Below, piece by piece: positions 1 to 12,037 of a DNA stretch of 64,000 bases. A program made the position numbers and the translations under genes. The DNA is taken from assembly GCA_037903475.1 (NCBI GenBank), contig JBAJFG010000421.1, forward strand, positions 124,001 to 188,000. The letters run 5' to 3'. A model generated the notes under the pieces. The model saw only the letters and a list, made by a program, of their open reading frames with translations, was not told the origin of the DNA and ran no database searches. Position 1 is the first letter of the stretch; the number at the start of each line of letters is the position of its first letter. Origin of the DNA: Ancylostoma caninum. Lineage: Eukaryota > Nematoda > Chromadorea > Rhabditida > Ancylostomatidae.

Positions 1-2165
1 TCATTTTAGAACGGAATGCCTCCATATTGAGAACTGAGACCGCAAAACTCTACAAACTTTTGGAAGACGATTTCAGCATGCTCTAGATCAGCATCAGATC
101 TTTTGCTGTCGCAGATTTGCATTTGAGACTCGGAAAAACTGATATTCAGTAAGTGAAAGATCTGACGAATGAGGGGAATGAATGAGAACCTCTGAGTCTT
201 ACTGCGCCAGTTTCTGCCCGGTGACTTCTTAAGTGAAAGGCTAAGCGCTATTCTGGAGCAGGAAAGAAACTGATTGTTTTCACCACTGCCAATCACATCT
301 ATAGCAGATATTCGGACATCAACTCAAAATTACAATACTAGAACTCTACTGTCAATGCTTGAATAGGTTGGAAAAGGCTGCAGTCAATCACTCCTTCACA
401 GCACTACCAAACTCCTGACACAACCTGCCTAGTGAGAAGACCTGGTCTAGGAAAAATTAGTGGGAAGATGTCCCATATCCAATCGCATTTCTTGTTATCG
501 TACAGAAACCAAACTTCATTTTCACTAACTACATTACGTGGTTTAGAAATGGGTCATTTCGGGACGAAAAATTTTGGGTTCGAGTCAAATGTTTCGAAAC
601 TGTGGTATAGTGAGCGTTCATCCCTGCTCTCATCATCAGGAGGGTAAGATCCGGTTTAGATTCCGAGGCTGCTCTCAACGCCTGATCATCCAGCGACATC
701 CCGCAACCACGAGAATGGTTACATTTGAGTTCAAAAACGTAGAAAGAGAATTTCGCAAACCCCTAGCTCATTGCCGTTGGGAAGGCGATTCAAGCGAAAG
801 TAAATACAAGATTATCGAATACCTCCAGTCCAGAGTGATTGAGTTTGAAGTCACTAACTACGATCACCCGGGAATCGCTTCGGCTTATCATCTGTTTGCG
901 ACTATACAAAAAGGTACTGAAAAGAGCTAGCCAGAATATTCAAGCGGCTTCTGAAAGACGGAGAAAAGATCTCTCAGAAAGTCACACTTGAAATTGCTCA
1001 AATTCCATGGAAGGGAAAAGTTTATTTGTGCGTACCCTAGAACGGCAATTGACTTTTCCCCAACCTAATGATCAAGGACAAATCTCTTTGTGTTCTTTAT
1101 ATGTTTGCCAATTTCGCTCTATTACTATTGAAACATAGTTATTCACCTCAGTGAGAAATCGTCAACAGACCCTAAGTATTGCAAAAAAAAAGATTAACGC
1201 TGATTGCAAAAGGAAACCACGCATTTTGGCTGCAGATTTTTCTAGGATCTGTGCTAGTAAGTGGCAATCAGCTACTCACGGGAAAATTCTGACGCTTTTC
1301 TAGAGCTCCAATGAACTAGAATTTCCGACAACACTAACGGCTTGTCTCTGTCTCTGGCTCTGTCTAGTATGGAGAGTACGGTAAAAGCATCCAGAGGGGA
1401 ATGTTGAGGATAAATGTACCCAATTCGAGTGACTAACTTCTCTTCCTCCCGTAAAAAGATAGAAAAATTTCGGAAGTAGAAAATAATTAACTAGTCTGGC
1501 CGTCCAGCTACAGGCGGACTTCCAGAATTCTACTGATGCTCGCTTTGCGCGCTATGTACTCCACACTAAATGCAAGCTAAAAAAAGGAATTTGGTTTGGT
1601 ATCCTCAAAACGTCCAAAAGACCAATTTTCCGTATTCTGGCAACAAAAACGCCATAATTGGTTGCTAGGAGTACATCATTAAGTAGTTTCTGCAACCAAC
1701 GAACGCCGCGGTAAGAGGTGGAATTGAACTTTTCCATAAAGAGCAGCTCTAATTTTACGGAAATGCAGACATAACCCACCTGGTCTTCCAGTAGTGGGCT
1801 TGAAAATACAGTGTTCACCGAGTTTTAGTTTTACGCACAAACGAACAATTTGATAGCACAAGACTAAACTACTAAAAATGCTACGGTACAACCAGCTTTT
1901 CATCTTCAAAATCTTATGTCTATCCCTATAACTTGGCAGTAAAAGAGGATGGTTGGAGTTGGGAAAAGCTCCATCAGAAGCAATTCTGGTGAAAATTTGC
2001 TGCACCTTCTCAAATGTATCCTGCATCTTCTTCTGAGTTTTTTTTTCTTTTGAAAAGAGCAGCTAAACAGAAATTTTACAAGAGTTTCAAAATTACAATG
2101 GGATAGAGAACAATAATTGAAACAGTGCACTTAAAAAAGCTATGCCCCAAGTGTTACTTTTTCAG
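1..2165. other. 5' flank of the first UNC-93-like gene; no confident gene
   Basis: I looked here for the first two exons of the UNC-93-like gene that continues at 2166 (expected to encode a short MASS-type leader and a GYYG-ending exon) and did not find them. The stretch holds only short open frames, none with a recognised motif. A window of interest at 574-1060 is listed separately. Confidence 0.5.
574..1060 (+). other. unrecognised coding-like open stretch
   Basis: A 118-codon frame runs to a stop at 928-930. A second frame takes over from about 921 and stays open to about 1060. The two together read as one continuous Lys/Glu-rich protein segment (…HLFATIQK then KELARIFKRLLKDGEKI), with a frame change near 915. 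No domain is recognised. It could be a broken gene copy, a repeat-encoded protein fragment or chance. Confidence 0.2.
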
Positions 2166-5100
2166 ACAGGCAGTTATTTATGCTTCCTTCATGGTTTCCT
2201 GCATTTTTGCACCAGCTCTTGTCTATGCAATGACGTCAAAATGGGCGCTATTTCTCAGTGGTGTCTGTTTCACTGCCTTCCATATGGGATATCTTTACTT
2301 GAACAGCTATACCTACTATATAACATGTGTAGTTATAGGACTTGGTTTAGCAGGTGAGTTTCTTAACGAATCGAAATTTCGCAGGATGATTTTAAATTTT
2401 TCAGTATACTATACCGGCGGTGGAGCGTACTTGGCATCGCACTCAACTAGACGAACTATTGAAAAGAATACTGCTTTTTCCTGGTCACTGACATGTTTAT
2501 GGTAGCATACTCGTTTCAGTCAAATTAACATTTTGCAACTGTGTGATTCTCCACTTTTCAGCTTGTTTATTGGCAGCGCTATACTTGCTCTTATTATCGC
2601 ATACGGAGGTGTCACAAATCAAGGCACGAATTCAAAAAAGAAATCCCCAGCCAACCCAAAACACCGCACCTTTAGCGATAACGAGATTCTGTGCATGTAT
2701 GGAGCCTTTTCGGCGATTTCATTGGCCGGAGTGATCATGTTTGCTTTTTTACCGAAGAGAAGCGTAGATGATTGTATAGAGGACAAGCAGGATATGGTCA
2801 TAACGTCGTTTGGAGAGAGGCTCGGTATGTTCTTTTCTGTTCCTCCAGTTTGTCTCCACTTCACTGTCTTCTCTCCTACAAGAACAACATTTTCACTTCC
2901 TTTTTGAATTGTGTTACCTCCTGTTATTCGAGCTCAGGACATTTCGTAAGCTAATTGTGCCATAAACACTTCTATCTTTCGGTATGTGTAGTATTGAAAC
3001 TCCAGGAATATGTATAGTGGTTTTATTCTGCGAGCTCTCGAAGTCATCAGATTATCTTCTTTTCATCTCCACTGCTTCCATTATCTGTCATTCGAAAGGA
3101 TTCACTAAGAAGCTGTGAAGAATGTGACCTCGAGTTCTGGTTGTCGCGGATGAGCATGAACAAGGCTAAGATGTCTAGAGAAACTGTTCATGGGATATGA
3201 ACTGGGATTGTGGAGTGCTTTGCGGTGTTCGTCAAGGCATTTGTGTAGGTAGCGGCCGCACAGTTTCATCAACACACATCCGCGGCAGGTGTTCATGTAG
3301 ACAAACCCTCGCAGTTCACAAGCCTGGGTGTCCGTGCTATATCTATAGTCCAAAGTCTCGCATTTCTCCTCATACTGGTGTGACGATGTTGAGAGACCCT
3401 TAAGTTTTGGCGGCTCATTGGCAATTGGCAGGGAGGACCTCTTAACAGTCTCATTTAGTGCCCTTGATGCGTGACCATTTTCAAAGAGTAGCACCATCGG
3501 TAGTCCATCAGGTGGCGAGAATAGATGCCATGTCGCAGCGGCGTTCTTGTTGTAACCGTTTTCTTAGAACATTCTTTCAAATTCTTCACGACATAAAATA
3601 TGCGCTGCATCGCAAGTTTTATCTTTCGTTTGTGTAATATGTCGCACAACATTTACTTCCATATTTTTTGGGTGAGCCCTTCTTGAGTGGATGATGGTGT
3701 TTTTCGCAGACGGTTTCTTACTCCACCTCAACTCCTTTGACCCATTTTGAATTTGCATTCAAAAAGGAAAGAAAAGCACTTGCATCGAGTCCTTCCATAG
3801 TGAATTTGATGTTTGGATCATGCGAATTTGAATTCTTCAAAACGTGTTGAAGGCCGGTAGAAGTCGAGCCGACTACGGAAACATTATCAATGTACCTTCT
3901 ATAGAAGATGATCGGCTGTGAGCGACATTTTTCGATGCGGTCTAGGTAAACGATGGCTAACAGCGGAGAGAGTCGTAGGCCTATGGCTATGAAAACATTA
4001 CATGCCAACGTAGCCAGGAGAAGCTGTTCGAGCTCGTTTATCGTTAGTCCAAGAAAGTTCACATCCGCCTGGTGTTCTTTGAGCAGCTCAAGTACTGTTC
4101 TTGTCGCACATTCTTTATCAACATTCGTGTATAGCGAGATGGTATCGAAGCTCGCGTAGCAGGCTGAGTTCGGCATTTGACATTGCTCCACTGCTACAAT
4201 CTTTCACATTCACTATGTGAGCTCCCACATACTTCAGCAGTGGAGAGTTCAGAAGTTTAACCAACAGCCAACTTATACTATTGCTTGCTCCCTCACAGCA
4301 TGAGATTATTGGTCTTGATTCGAAGTTGTTGGCTGAGATCCTTTCAAAATGAGTGTTGTTGTCGATTTTGTGTGTTTTATCCAAGGAATATTGGGTGGGC
4401 ACAGCAAGTGAACTGACAAGTAGTTTTGTAACTTCTTTCAAACCCACTTTCGGAACGAGCATTGATCAAGTGGCCGTTCCCAATTGCTGGGAACGTCATC
4501 AAGTGTTCGTCCCGTTGTTTCTTCGTATACCGTCGCGTGCGCTAGGGCCAATCTCGTAAGTTCTTTGTCCATCACCTTTCACAACTAACCCTACACGAAG
4601 CCTATACGCACTATACACTACACGCTTCTATCATTCTAGAAACGAATTTGTCCACTCATCCTGCTCGTAGGCTATTGTTTGAATGCAATTCATTCGTACA
4701 CAACCTAATAACAACCTGCCTTGTTGAGTAGACCAATACAATCTTGCTGATTTCTGCACTCTTTGCTAACCAAGGAAGGATACTAAAGGGGTCCGACAAC
4801 TCGTAATAATGTGTATATTGACAAAGGCAGTTTTCGATGCTGATCTCAAATCCGTTTTCCTTATCTGCTGCGGAGCTCTCTGTGAGGAGTTACGTGGCAT
4901 GATTTCAGCTTGTTCAGAGCTGCCAAAATTTCGCTTTCAGGCTATATTCTGCTGAAAGATCGTGGAAACTTATCTGGATCTGAGAGAGTTTAAGGAACAT
5001 TGACCAGTTACAAAGAGTTGACAAGTTTGAGATGGTTTCCACGCACATTTTCAGCAGAATATAACTCAAAAGTTGGATTTGGCCGGAAGAGGCTAGCCGA

Positions 5101-8100
5101 TATTATGCCGCGTAACTCTTCACAGAGAGCTCCGCAGCAGACGAGGATATCGGATTTGAGATCAGCATGAAAAACTGCATATGAAGTGTGCATTTCGTCA
5201 CGTGTTGTCGGACCCCCCTAGTATCCTTCCCTGGTAAGACCTCGAACACTCTCTCAATTCAAAGGGAGGGGGGGGGGCTGGAATTGAATGTTCGGACGAG
5301 CCCCCATCTAATGCATGGATATGGCGCATAGCCTGCTTTTGGCTTAAGCGCGAAGAAATGAATGCATCTATTCCCTTAATTTTCCGGTCACATAAGTCTG
5401 CATTTCTATTTCCTTGTGTGGAAATAGGCGGGTTCTGGAGAGGAGCAGACCACTTTGTGGTCAAGCAAAGGAGCGCACGAGCGATAAAGGTCGCTTTAAT
5501 TTACTGCGCTAGTAAGTCAAAGATCACTTATCCTAAATTCTAATTGAGGTTTTTAACTAAACGACAGTAAGGAACGTAATGTAGTAATCGCGAATTGCAT
5601 CTGCATCAGATTGAAATTGCGTTCTTACGAGGGACGATTGGGTTTTGTGCATATTCAATCGATTAGGTTGGTTCATAACTCGTTCCCATGTGCTTCTTAT
5701 TCAACGACATGTGTTTGGAAAAATTACGGTTGACCTATTCTCCACCTCGAGGGGGCACCATCTATGAGTTCGTGAATGATCAATCACCTATCACAGATTT
5801 CAAATTTGCGTGCAAAAGGCGCCGCTATAAACATCAGTATCAGTGTGCACTACCTTGGATTGTTGCCGGGGGCTTCGGAAACCAGGGCTCATCGACATAT
5901 GTGCAGTGAGAACGTCGGGAATATTCTTATTCACAAAAATGTAACGGCGTGGCGCAGATAATTCACTTTCGGAGACTTTGATCTTCAAGACAATTCACAT
6001 TTAGTAAGTGCGGAAAATCAAATGCTAGTTAATGCAGACTTCATCATGCGCACATAAAATGCAAAAAATTCTTGGGTTAGTGTGCCGGTTTGAGGGATTT
6101 TACATGATTTGAGCTAACATTATAGGAGGTTCAAGTACGCCCTGGAAACTATGGGCTAAAAAAATCCTCTTGGATCATGTATTTGCTGGATGCAAGTGTG
6201 ATGTGATGTGCGCCGCTGCCAACGTGATCGGCATCGGGTCCTGACGACAAAGCACAACAGAACTAACCTGAAAATTCGACTCCAACTCCAAAAGTAACTT
6301 CTCCTGTGTGTTTTGTGCAGTGTTTGAGAACAGGAGTGAGAAAGGCATGGTAATAATGGAAATTTGTGTCCGACACCCAGCCATTCTTAAGGGAACACTT
6401 GGCCAGTAACATGTTGCTTGAAAAAGGAAATCTTTTCAAGCAAACAAAGTCTCACTACATGCTGAGAACGAAGAAAATCCTAAGAAGAGTATTCCGAAGA
6501 GGTCTGGCTGGATTATCATTTCCCATCCGCTTTATTCCCAAAGCATACCCCCATCAGTCTACCCCTTGCTTGTGTCCAGAAAAGGATCTGCTCAGAGCTA
6601 ACTTCGTTGAAGGTTCCCACACGCAACCTTATTAATTGTATGGATTGAGCGGCATTGATCAAAGCATGCCCCTATATAAAGCGACGGGATCAATGAGATG
6701 TCTTGCTGATAATGCAGAGTGATTCCCACGGACGATGAACACATTACTAGTTAATACTGCGTTTTCAACCCCTGCACAACAGGACGGCTTTATAGTTGTT
6801 CTTTAAAGAAACTTATGTTAAGTCTGACTTGGCCACTATCAGAAGCAAACGTGTCGATGAAGAATCTGATATTGTACGAGAAATAAAATGTTCGACGGCG
6901 AAGATTGGCTGATGTTATTTTAGACCTCTAATATATTAGGTTGAGGAATTATAAATGTCCGCTGCATTCGTTTTCCTTTCATCCTCTATTTTCCCCAGTG
7001 TCACTATTTTTGGCGGGGCATGTATATTCATGTGAAAGGACACTTCATGGCGCTCCAGAAGGTATGTGATTTGTTTGGTATCTACCGATGTTTCACTTTT
7101 GAAAAATTATTTTTAAATGATGGCCCACCCACTCAAGGCGGACATTGTAGATACGCGCGCCGCCATCGTCCGAATGCTTCTCTGTCGTGTAAACAGTCGC
7201 CATTTCTTCGAGACCGTTATAGTGTCAGACAATAGAAGAGTGTGTCTTGGGCACGCAGATAAAAAACCACACCTGCTCAGCAACGTACAGCAGCCTATTC
7301 CAACACGTAAATCTGATGGTCGTGAATGGAAGATGACACTGCGTTTGCGGTAAAATATGAAAGGAACGTTCCATTCAAGGATGATGAATCCTGGTCAGAA
7401 GTTTACTCCTGATCTCTCTGCGCCAAATAAGGACCGCTTAGACCAAGATCTCCATCCTTATGGTATCAAAACGGCGGCTACAAAACTTGTCCACGATACG
7501 GTCCAAACGACACATCGCGAAAATGACCTAAAAGAGAACCAAAAAATAGGGATGGGGAGCCCTTCCTCACCCGCCTCCTAGTACAGGATCGGCACTACTA
7601 GATTGGTATCTACTCCTGCCGATGCAGCGTTCATTGAAGGAGAACAACTCCAAAAAGTCCGGTGGAGTTAAAATTTGGGTGGGTCGCTACGGCGTCTCAA
7701 ATTGCTGCGATTTTGTCAAGGAGGGCACACGTTCATTTCGTGGAGGAAGTAGAAGAGCCGTGTAACAATTTGGGAATTACCCCTTGCATGGAGCTCTCGT
7801 AATATTGTCGTGGTATTGTTTCTAATTTGAAGGTCAAACGGACATTTATAATTTCTCAGCCTAATAATTATAATAATATAGTGTGGGCATTTTCCAGGAT
7901 TAACCTTCAAAACCTTCATCGACAAACGAATGTTGATGCTTGCACCACTATTCCTCTACTCTGGCCTCTTCACGCCGTTTTGGGTTTCTGTCTATCCGAC
8001 TTCTCTCCTTTTCACTGAGAAACTCGACGGTTACCTCTACCTGTCGGCAATTTATAGCTTCTCTGTTGGCTGTGGAGAGGTGCTCAGTGAGTACAGCTAT

Positions 8101-8796
8101 GATATGCGACCACATATTACAAGTTTTTCAGCTCATTTATAATTGTTTAGTGGGAATCTTCGTCGGAGCGATGTCCAAACGAATCAAGAACTTCGGTTTG
8201 AATCCAACTATGTACATGGGATCCATTATATCAATAATAGCGCTAGCAATTATAACGGCCTCTGTTCCAAAAGCGTCCACATACGAACCAACACCAGAGG
8301 ACGCATGGCTGCTACATCCAAGGTATCACTGTTTACCAGGATTTCTGCGTAATCATAACATGGTAAGATGCGCACTATGTTTCATTTCTTTTCAGCCTTC
8401 CACTCGCTATAACAACCGCCGTTCTACTAGGCCTTGCCGACTCATGCATGAATAACGTGAAAACCGTAATGTGCGCCTTGGCAATGCCTGGATGCCGTAC
8501 ACATGCGTTCGCTGTTTCGAGATTCTACCAGGTAGCGTAGGACAACATAGTAGTTCTATTCCATCAGAAAGGATACTTCCATTCAGGGTTGGTCTGGAAC
8601 AATTGTACTGTTCCTTAGCCCGTACATGTCCATATACTGCTACACCGCTCTATTTTTCATCACTCTTCTGCTCACGTTGTTCACATATCTCCGAGTCGTC
8701 GAACAGATGCTGCGTTCTGAGAAGGAGTCTCAGAACTCAACAACAACGTTAAAGAAAGACTTACAGAGGGACCCCAACAAGGAATTCGAAAATTAA
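2166..8796 (+). CDS. UNC-93-like membrane protein, copy 1 (5' exons missing from view)
   Basis: This is a member of the UNC-93 family (multi-pass, MFS-like proteins; the C. elegans founder modulates a two-pore K+ channel). Exons read in phase: 2166-2353, 2405-2501, 2562-2824, 7898-8086, 8151-8322, 8396-8531 and 8587-8796 (TAA). Family-typical stretches are visible: KWALFLSGVCF, the YLASHSTRRTIE block, MYGAFSAISLAG, SKRIKNFGLNPTMY, GLADSCMNNVKTVMCALAMP and FLSPYMSIY. About 417 codons are present. Five exon lengths (188, 97, 189, 172, 136) equal those of the downstream paralogue, so this is a tandem duplicate. The two exons expected 5' of 2166 are not in the preceding 2.1 kb. They may lie upstream of the window or be lost, in which case this copy would be N-terminally truncated. 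The 5.1-kb intron 2825-7897 hosts a Penelope-like remnant, a fold-back element and a dead mariner. An AATAAA lies at 8934-8939. Confidence 0.85.
3105..4462 (-). mobile_element. degenerate Penelope-like retroelement (RT plus GIY-YIG remnants)
   Basis: Minus-strand frames read in order as an upstream RT part containing SLDKTHKID, then ASFDTISLYTNVD (RT motif A with its Asp), then YRRYIDNVSVVGS (the YxDD box, here YIDN), then NTIIHSRRAHPKNM. They end with a Cys-rich segment followed by YLHKCLDEHRKALHN and SFSRHLSLVHAH, which resembles the GIY-YIG endonuclease tail of Penelope-like elements. Frames are broken and the catalytic box is altered, so the copy is dead. It sits in the large intron of the first UNC-93-like gene, antisense to it. 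No terminal repeats were identified. Confidence 0.65.
4766..5238. mobile_element. fold-back / long-TIR MITE
   Basis: The two halves are long inverted repeats of about 200 bases. The left end ACCAAGGAAGGATACTAAAG matches the reverse complement of the right end (…CTAGTATCCTTCCCTGGT). Inner blocks such as GATGCTGATCTCAAATCCG, CTGCTGCGGAGCTCTCTGTG and ATATTCTGCTGAAA also recur inverted. Arms have diverged by a few bases, so it is not a recent insertion. No coding potential. It lies in the large intron of the first UNC-93-like gene. Confidence 0.7.
7117..7815 (+). pseudogene. mariner-like transposase remnant
   Basis: Plus-strand frames give pieces collinear with a mariner transposase: a middle part (SDNRRVCLGHADKKPH…NVQQPIPTRKSDG), then FTPDLSAPNKDRLDQDLHPYG and KLVHDTVQTTHREND (position of the HDNARPH motif). 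The C-terminal part (LPHPPYSPDLAP-type region, DWYLLLPMQRSLKENN, then an EEV-W-FFAS-like end) is spread over three frames. Several stops and shifts make it inactive. It sits just upstream of the exon at 7898 of the first UNC-93-like gene. Confidence 0.6.
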
Positions 8797-8939
8797 GGCT
8801 GCGAAAATTCTGAATTTGTTCACGTTTTACTCACGTTGCTCTGTCCTGTTCTTTTCCTATCGCTAGGAACAGTAACATTGCTTATCCTGACACGGAAAAC
8901 TGATTCTTGCCGAATTAATCAGCCATGATTTAAAATAAA

Positions 8940-10560
8940 AAAATCACTTTTCTTGAGGCTATTTTCGATGTAAGTGGTTTGATACTGCGTTACAAGTGGG
9001 AGCCAGCTAGGCTCAAAAGAAAAGCTCAAAAACATCAACTTCTCACTGTTCGGTTTAGAAAATTTTGTACGAGTTCATGATTCAAAAGCACCACAGACAA
9101 TGATTCGCAAGCATCCTGTAGTATCCTATTGTTGCTAGACTTCACCCTAAATGAGAATTTCATACGGAAGGATAGCATTTCCTTCATTTATGAGAATGGT
9201 ATATCACAATTCTCCTAACTCAGCTTCACTTTTAATTTGCACAACAGAGATAGTGAGGTTTTCTGCGATTGCTAAGTTGAGACCTGGGGTTTAGATGTGG
9301 AAGGTGGAATATGCTCACTCGTTTCTTATTCTGTGAAGCACCAATGAATAAACAAGTAAATAAATAAATATGTATTGCGACGAGATGTTCTGCATAAATA
9401 TACAACAGCTGTGTATGCTTACGCTAAGGTAATTCGTTTGGTACTCTCGGGAAAAGTAGGATAACCTGTACAATGCGTAGGACTTTTTTGATCTAAGTTT
9501 GTTCTCTAGAGGAGTACTACATCTCCCCGTAATGCTAGAGCTGTTTGTTGTTGCTTGGAGTAAATTTACGATTGTACTCGAAGGCATACCGATGCAGAGT
9601 CGTGGAATCGAAGAGATACGGATGGAAAATTGTGACAGTTGTGAGCTCACGGTAGATATGAACAACGAAAATTAATCAAGTGCGATGGCAAACATGAGTT
9701 CACGACTTATAAAATTACAAAATACAACCAGATACTTCGTCTAAGCCTAGAACAAAAATGAAACTTGGGTGGGATGTTAGTGATACAGTGCTTCGGGAAT
9801 AAAACAGTGTGATTCAATCATAAAAGAGGACGGGTGAGGCTGGAAAAGTTTTTTTTTTTTTGAAAATCGACTAGGTGAATCTGGAATGAACAATACTGCT
9901 TGGAATGAGTGAGCATCGAGGTTGTTCTACGGATTCATACCACTCAGCAGAAATGAACACGGGAGACTGCACTCTTCTTCTGACTGAAGGCAGCCACTGT
10001 TGAATCGCTCTGGCTTGCCGAAACTAAGGAACTTTCGTTCGTTGGAGACATTCTATATGTATACTGCTTCGACAAGGTTGGTTTGGTTTGCGCAAGTCCT
10101 GTTGTGCCAAACCATGGGAAAAAAAATCAATGATTTTCTGCCACCTTTTCTCGTGCTCAATCACTCATATAAATTGTTTTGCGTCCCACTCGGGGAAGAC
10201 CGGAACGAGTAGTCATGAGAGGAAGAGCAACAACAAAAAGACAAGATATCGAGAAAGAAAGAAGTCTCAAAACGACTCAAAAGTAGGAGGTGAAGTCAAA
10301 CCACATTTAGAAGAAAAAACTACCCAACTACCCAACGACAAACTGTGAAGTATGCAAGAAGCAGGAAAAATGGGAATCACCCAGTCAAAACCAGGAAGAA
10401 AGAGAAAAAAACGACTTAGACGCTGAGAGAAGTTGGAGAAAAAGCGATTGGATTGCGAAACACCTGTTACCTGACATTGCTCGCGCTCCAAGAAGGTATT
10501 CTGGTTCAAGTTAAAACGGACAACTCGCAACAGCGGCGTGGATTTGAAGTTTCAAGCTGC
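8940..10560. other. intergenic, no gene seen
   Basis: AT-rich sequence downstream of the first UNC-93-like gene. Open frames are short and without motifs. A small A/T simple repeat (AAATAAATAAATA type) lies near 9350-9370 and a run of Ts near 9849. Nothing else is supported. Confidence 0.5.
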
Positions 10561-10567
10561 ATTTGTG

Positions 10568-11220
10568 TTAGGTGGGCGAGAAAGTAATGTCCGAAAATTT
10601 TCACCCCCCCCCCCCGCTTTTGTTTGTTTGGAAAATCAACCGATGGGTCAGGCCAATATAATGTTAGAGAACATTCTTGAAGCTACCATGTAAAGGGTTC
10701 ATAACGTAAGTAGCAAGACTACAATTTAATGCCTCAGATCGGGAGGGACTGCTTTTGCTCGATCTGCTTCTACGAGTGGCTTCGCAGCACTTATGCGGCA
10801 ACGACAGCCGTTAACATCAACGCTACATTCAAGGAGACCCTCGTCAACGAACGCACGATACGCCGTTGGTTCATTCGTTTCATGGAAGAAGAAACGGACT
10901 CCGAAGAACAAATTCGTCCTGACCGACCACAATCACTACATAACTCAGCTATGCTCGCGGCTCCCGCGAGCCGCAACCAGCCCAAACCCGACCTCCACCC
11001 CAAGAATTTCTTCCTTGCTGCTTCTGGAATGCCAAAGGAATGTTGTATTATGAGCTGCTCCCACAAGGCGGGACGATCACCGCTACCACATCCGCCAGTC
11101 AGCTCCAAAGATTGCTTTCTCGCCAACCTAGTGCTTGTAATATATCGAAGAAGGCTGGGTCTCCGGTAGCTATACTGGGGTAATGCCTCGAGTCCGAGAA
11201 CATTCGAATTCTCAGACACG
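10568..11220 (+). pseudogene. mariner-like element, 5' half, broken
   Basis: A mariner-type terminal sequence (TTAGGTGGGCGAGAAAGTAA) begins at about 10568, followed by a C-homopolymer. A transposase N-terminal part starts at about 10730, including the helix-turn-helix end VNERTIRRWFIRFMEE and the IRPDRP linker. In shifted frames it continues as PKPDLHPK…, KGMLYYELLPQG and SQLQRLLSRQPS, all positions typical of the family. Premature stops and a missing 3' half show that it is dead. Confidence 0.65.
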
Positions 11221-11551
11221 GAGATTATCGTGGATGCTCCCCTTAACGCTGTGAAATGACTTCAAATAACACATGTCGGAAGTGAAATTCAATTTTGTTT
11301 TTGAAAAATTAAAAAAAGCCATTTTCTTCTGTTAGGTTTAAGTGGTCGAGATGTAATAGAAACTCGGGATCACAAGACTCAGGAACGTGAAAGATATTTT
11401 TAAATTTGTGGACGATTAGTCGCCACCACCACAACGCTACTTGAATGGATTGGTTAGCACGGTGAGGAGCCTCGAAATAGTTACTAATTAACTCTTTCTC
11501 ATGTACCCAAATTCAAACAGAAGTATGATCATGCTTCTTCATGCCACGTCT

Positions 11552-12037
11552 TCAAAAATCAAGGATTCCCAAATCAGCCTGGATTTCTCTTCCTATGAAA
11601 GTTCCTATGAACTTATGGGTTCGGAGACCGCGAACACGGACCGAAGACGTCTCTCTAGAAGTTACAACGCGAGATCCAATCTTATTTCGTAGCCCCACAG
11701 ATTGTCCCATGCCTTCTGGCAGCTTATACGCGTTAACTATGATCCGATCAGCGAGTCCCAATACTGGAATCGCCCTTGTCCAGCCTCCGTTGAAGCGAAA
11801 ACGCTCAGCTCTGATGTCCAACCATCGGCTTATACATACCACGCACACTGGAAGCGTGTCGTTACATGACAGTGAGGGATAGACTAGAGAAGGCACCAGG
11901 GAAGAGATTGTGATGAATTCTTGCAAAAAACTCACTAGAAAATTTCCTATTTTGGCAGATTTCAAAGAAATCGCGAAGTTCACCGAGCTCTCTGCCGAGT
12001 GTGATGTGCGGCGAAATCGATGAAGAATGACAAGCAC
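11552..12037 (-). other. 161-codon open frame of unknown nature
   Basis: This is the longest uninterrupted frame in the interval. It is minus strand and ends with a TGA at 11552-11554. The C-terminal half (…FNGGWTRAIPVLGLADRI…, …SRETSSVRVRGLRTHKF…) looks moderately protein-like. The plus strand is also open for 113 codons over the same bases, which weakens the case. No domain, signal peptide or splice partners could be tied to it. Confidence 0.22.
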
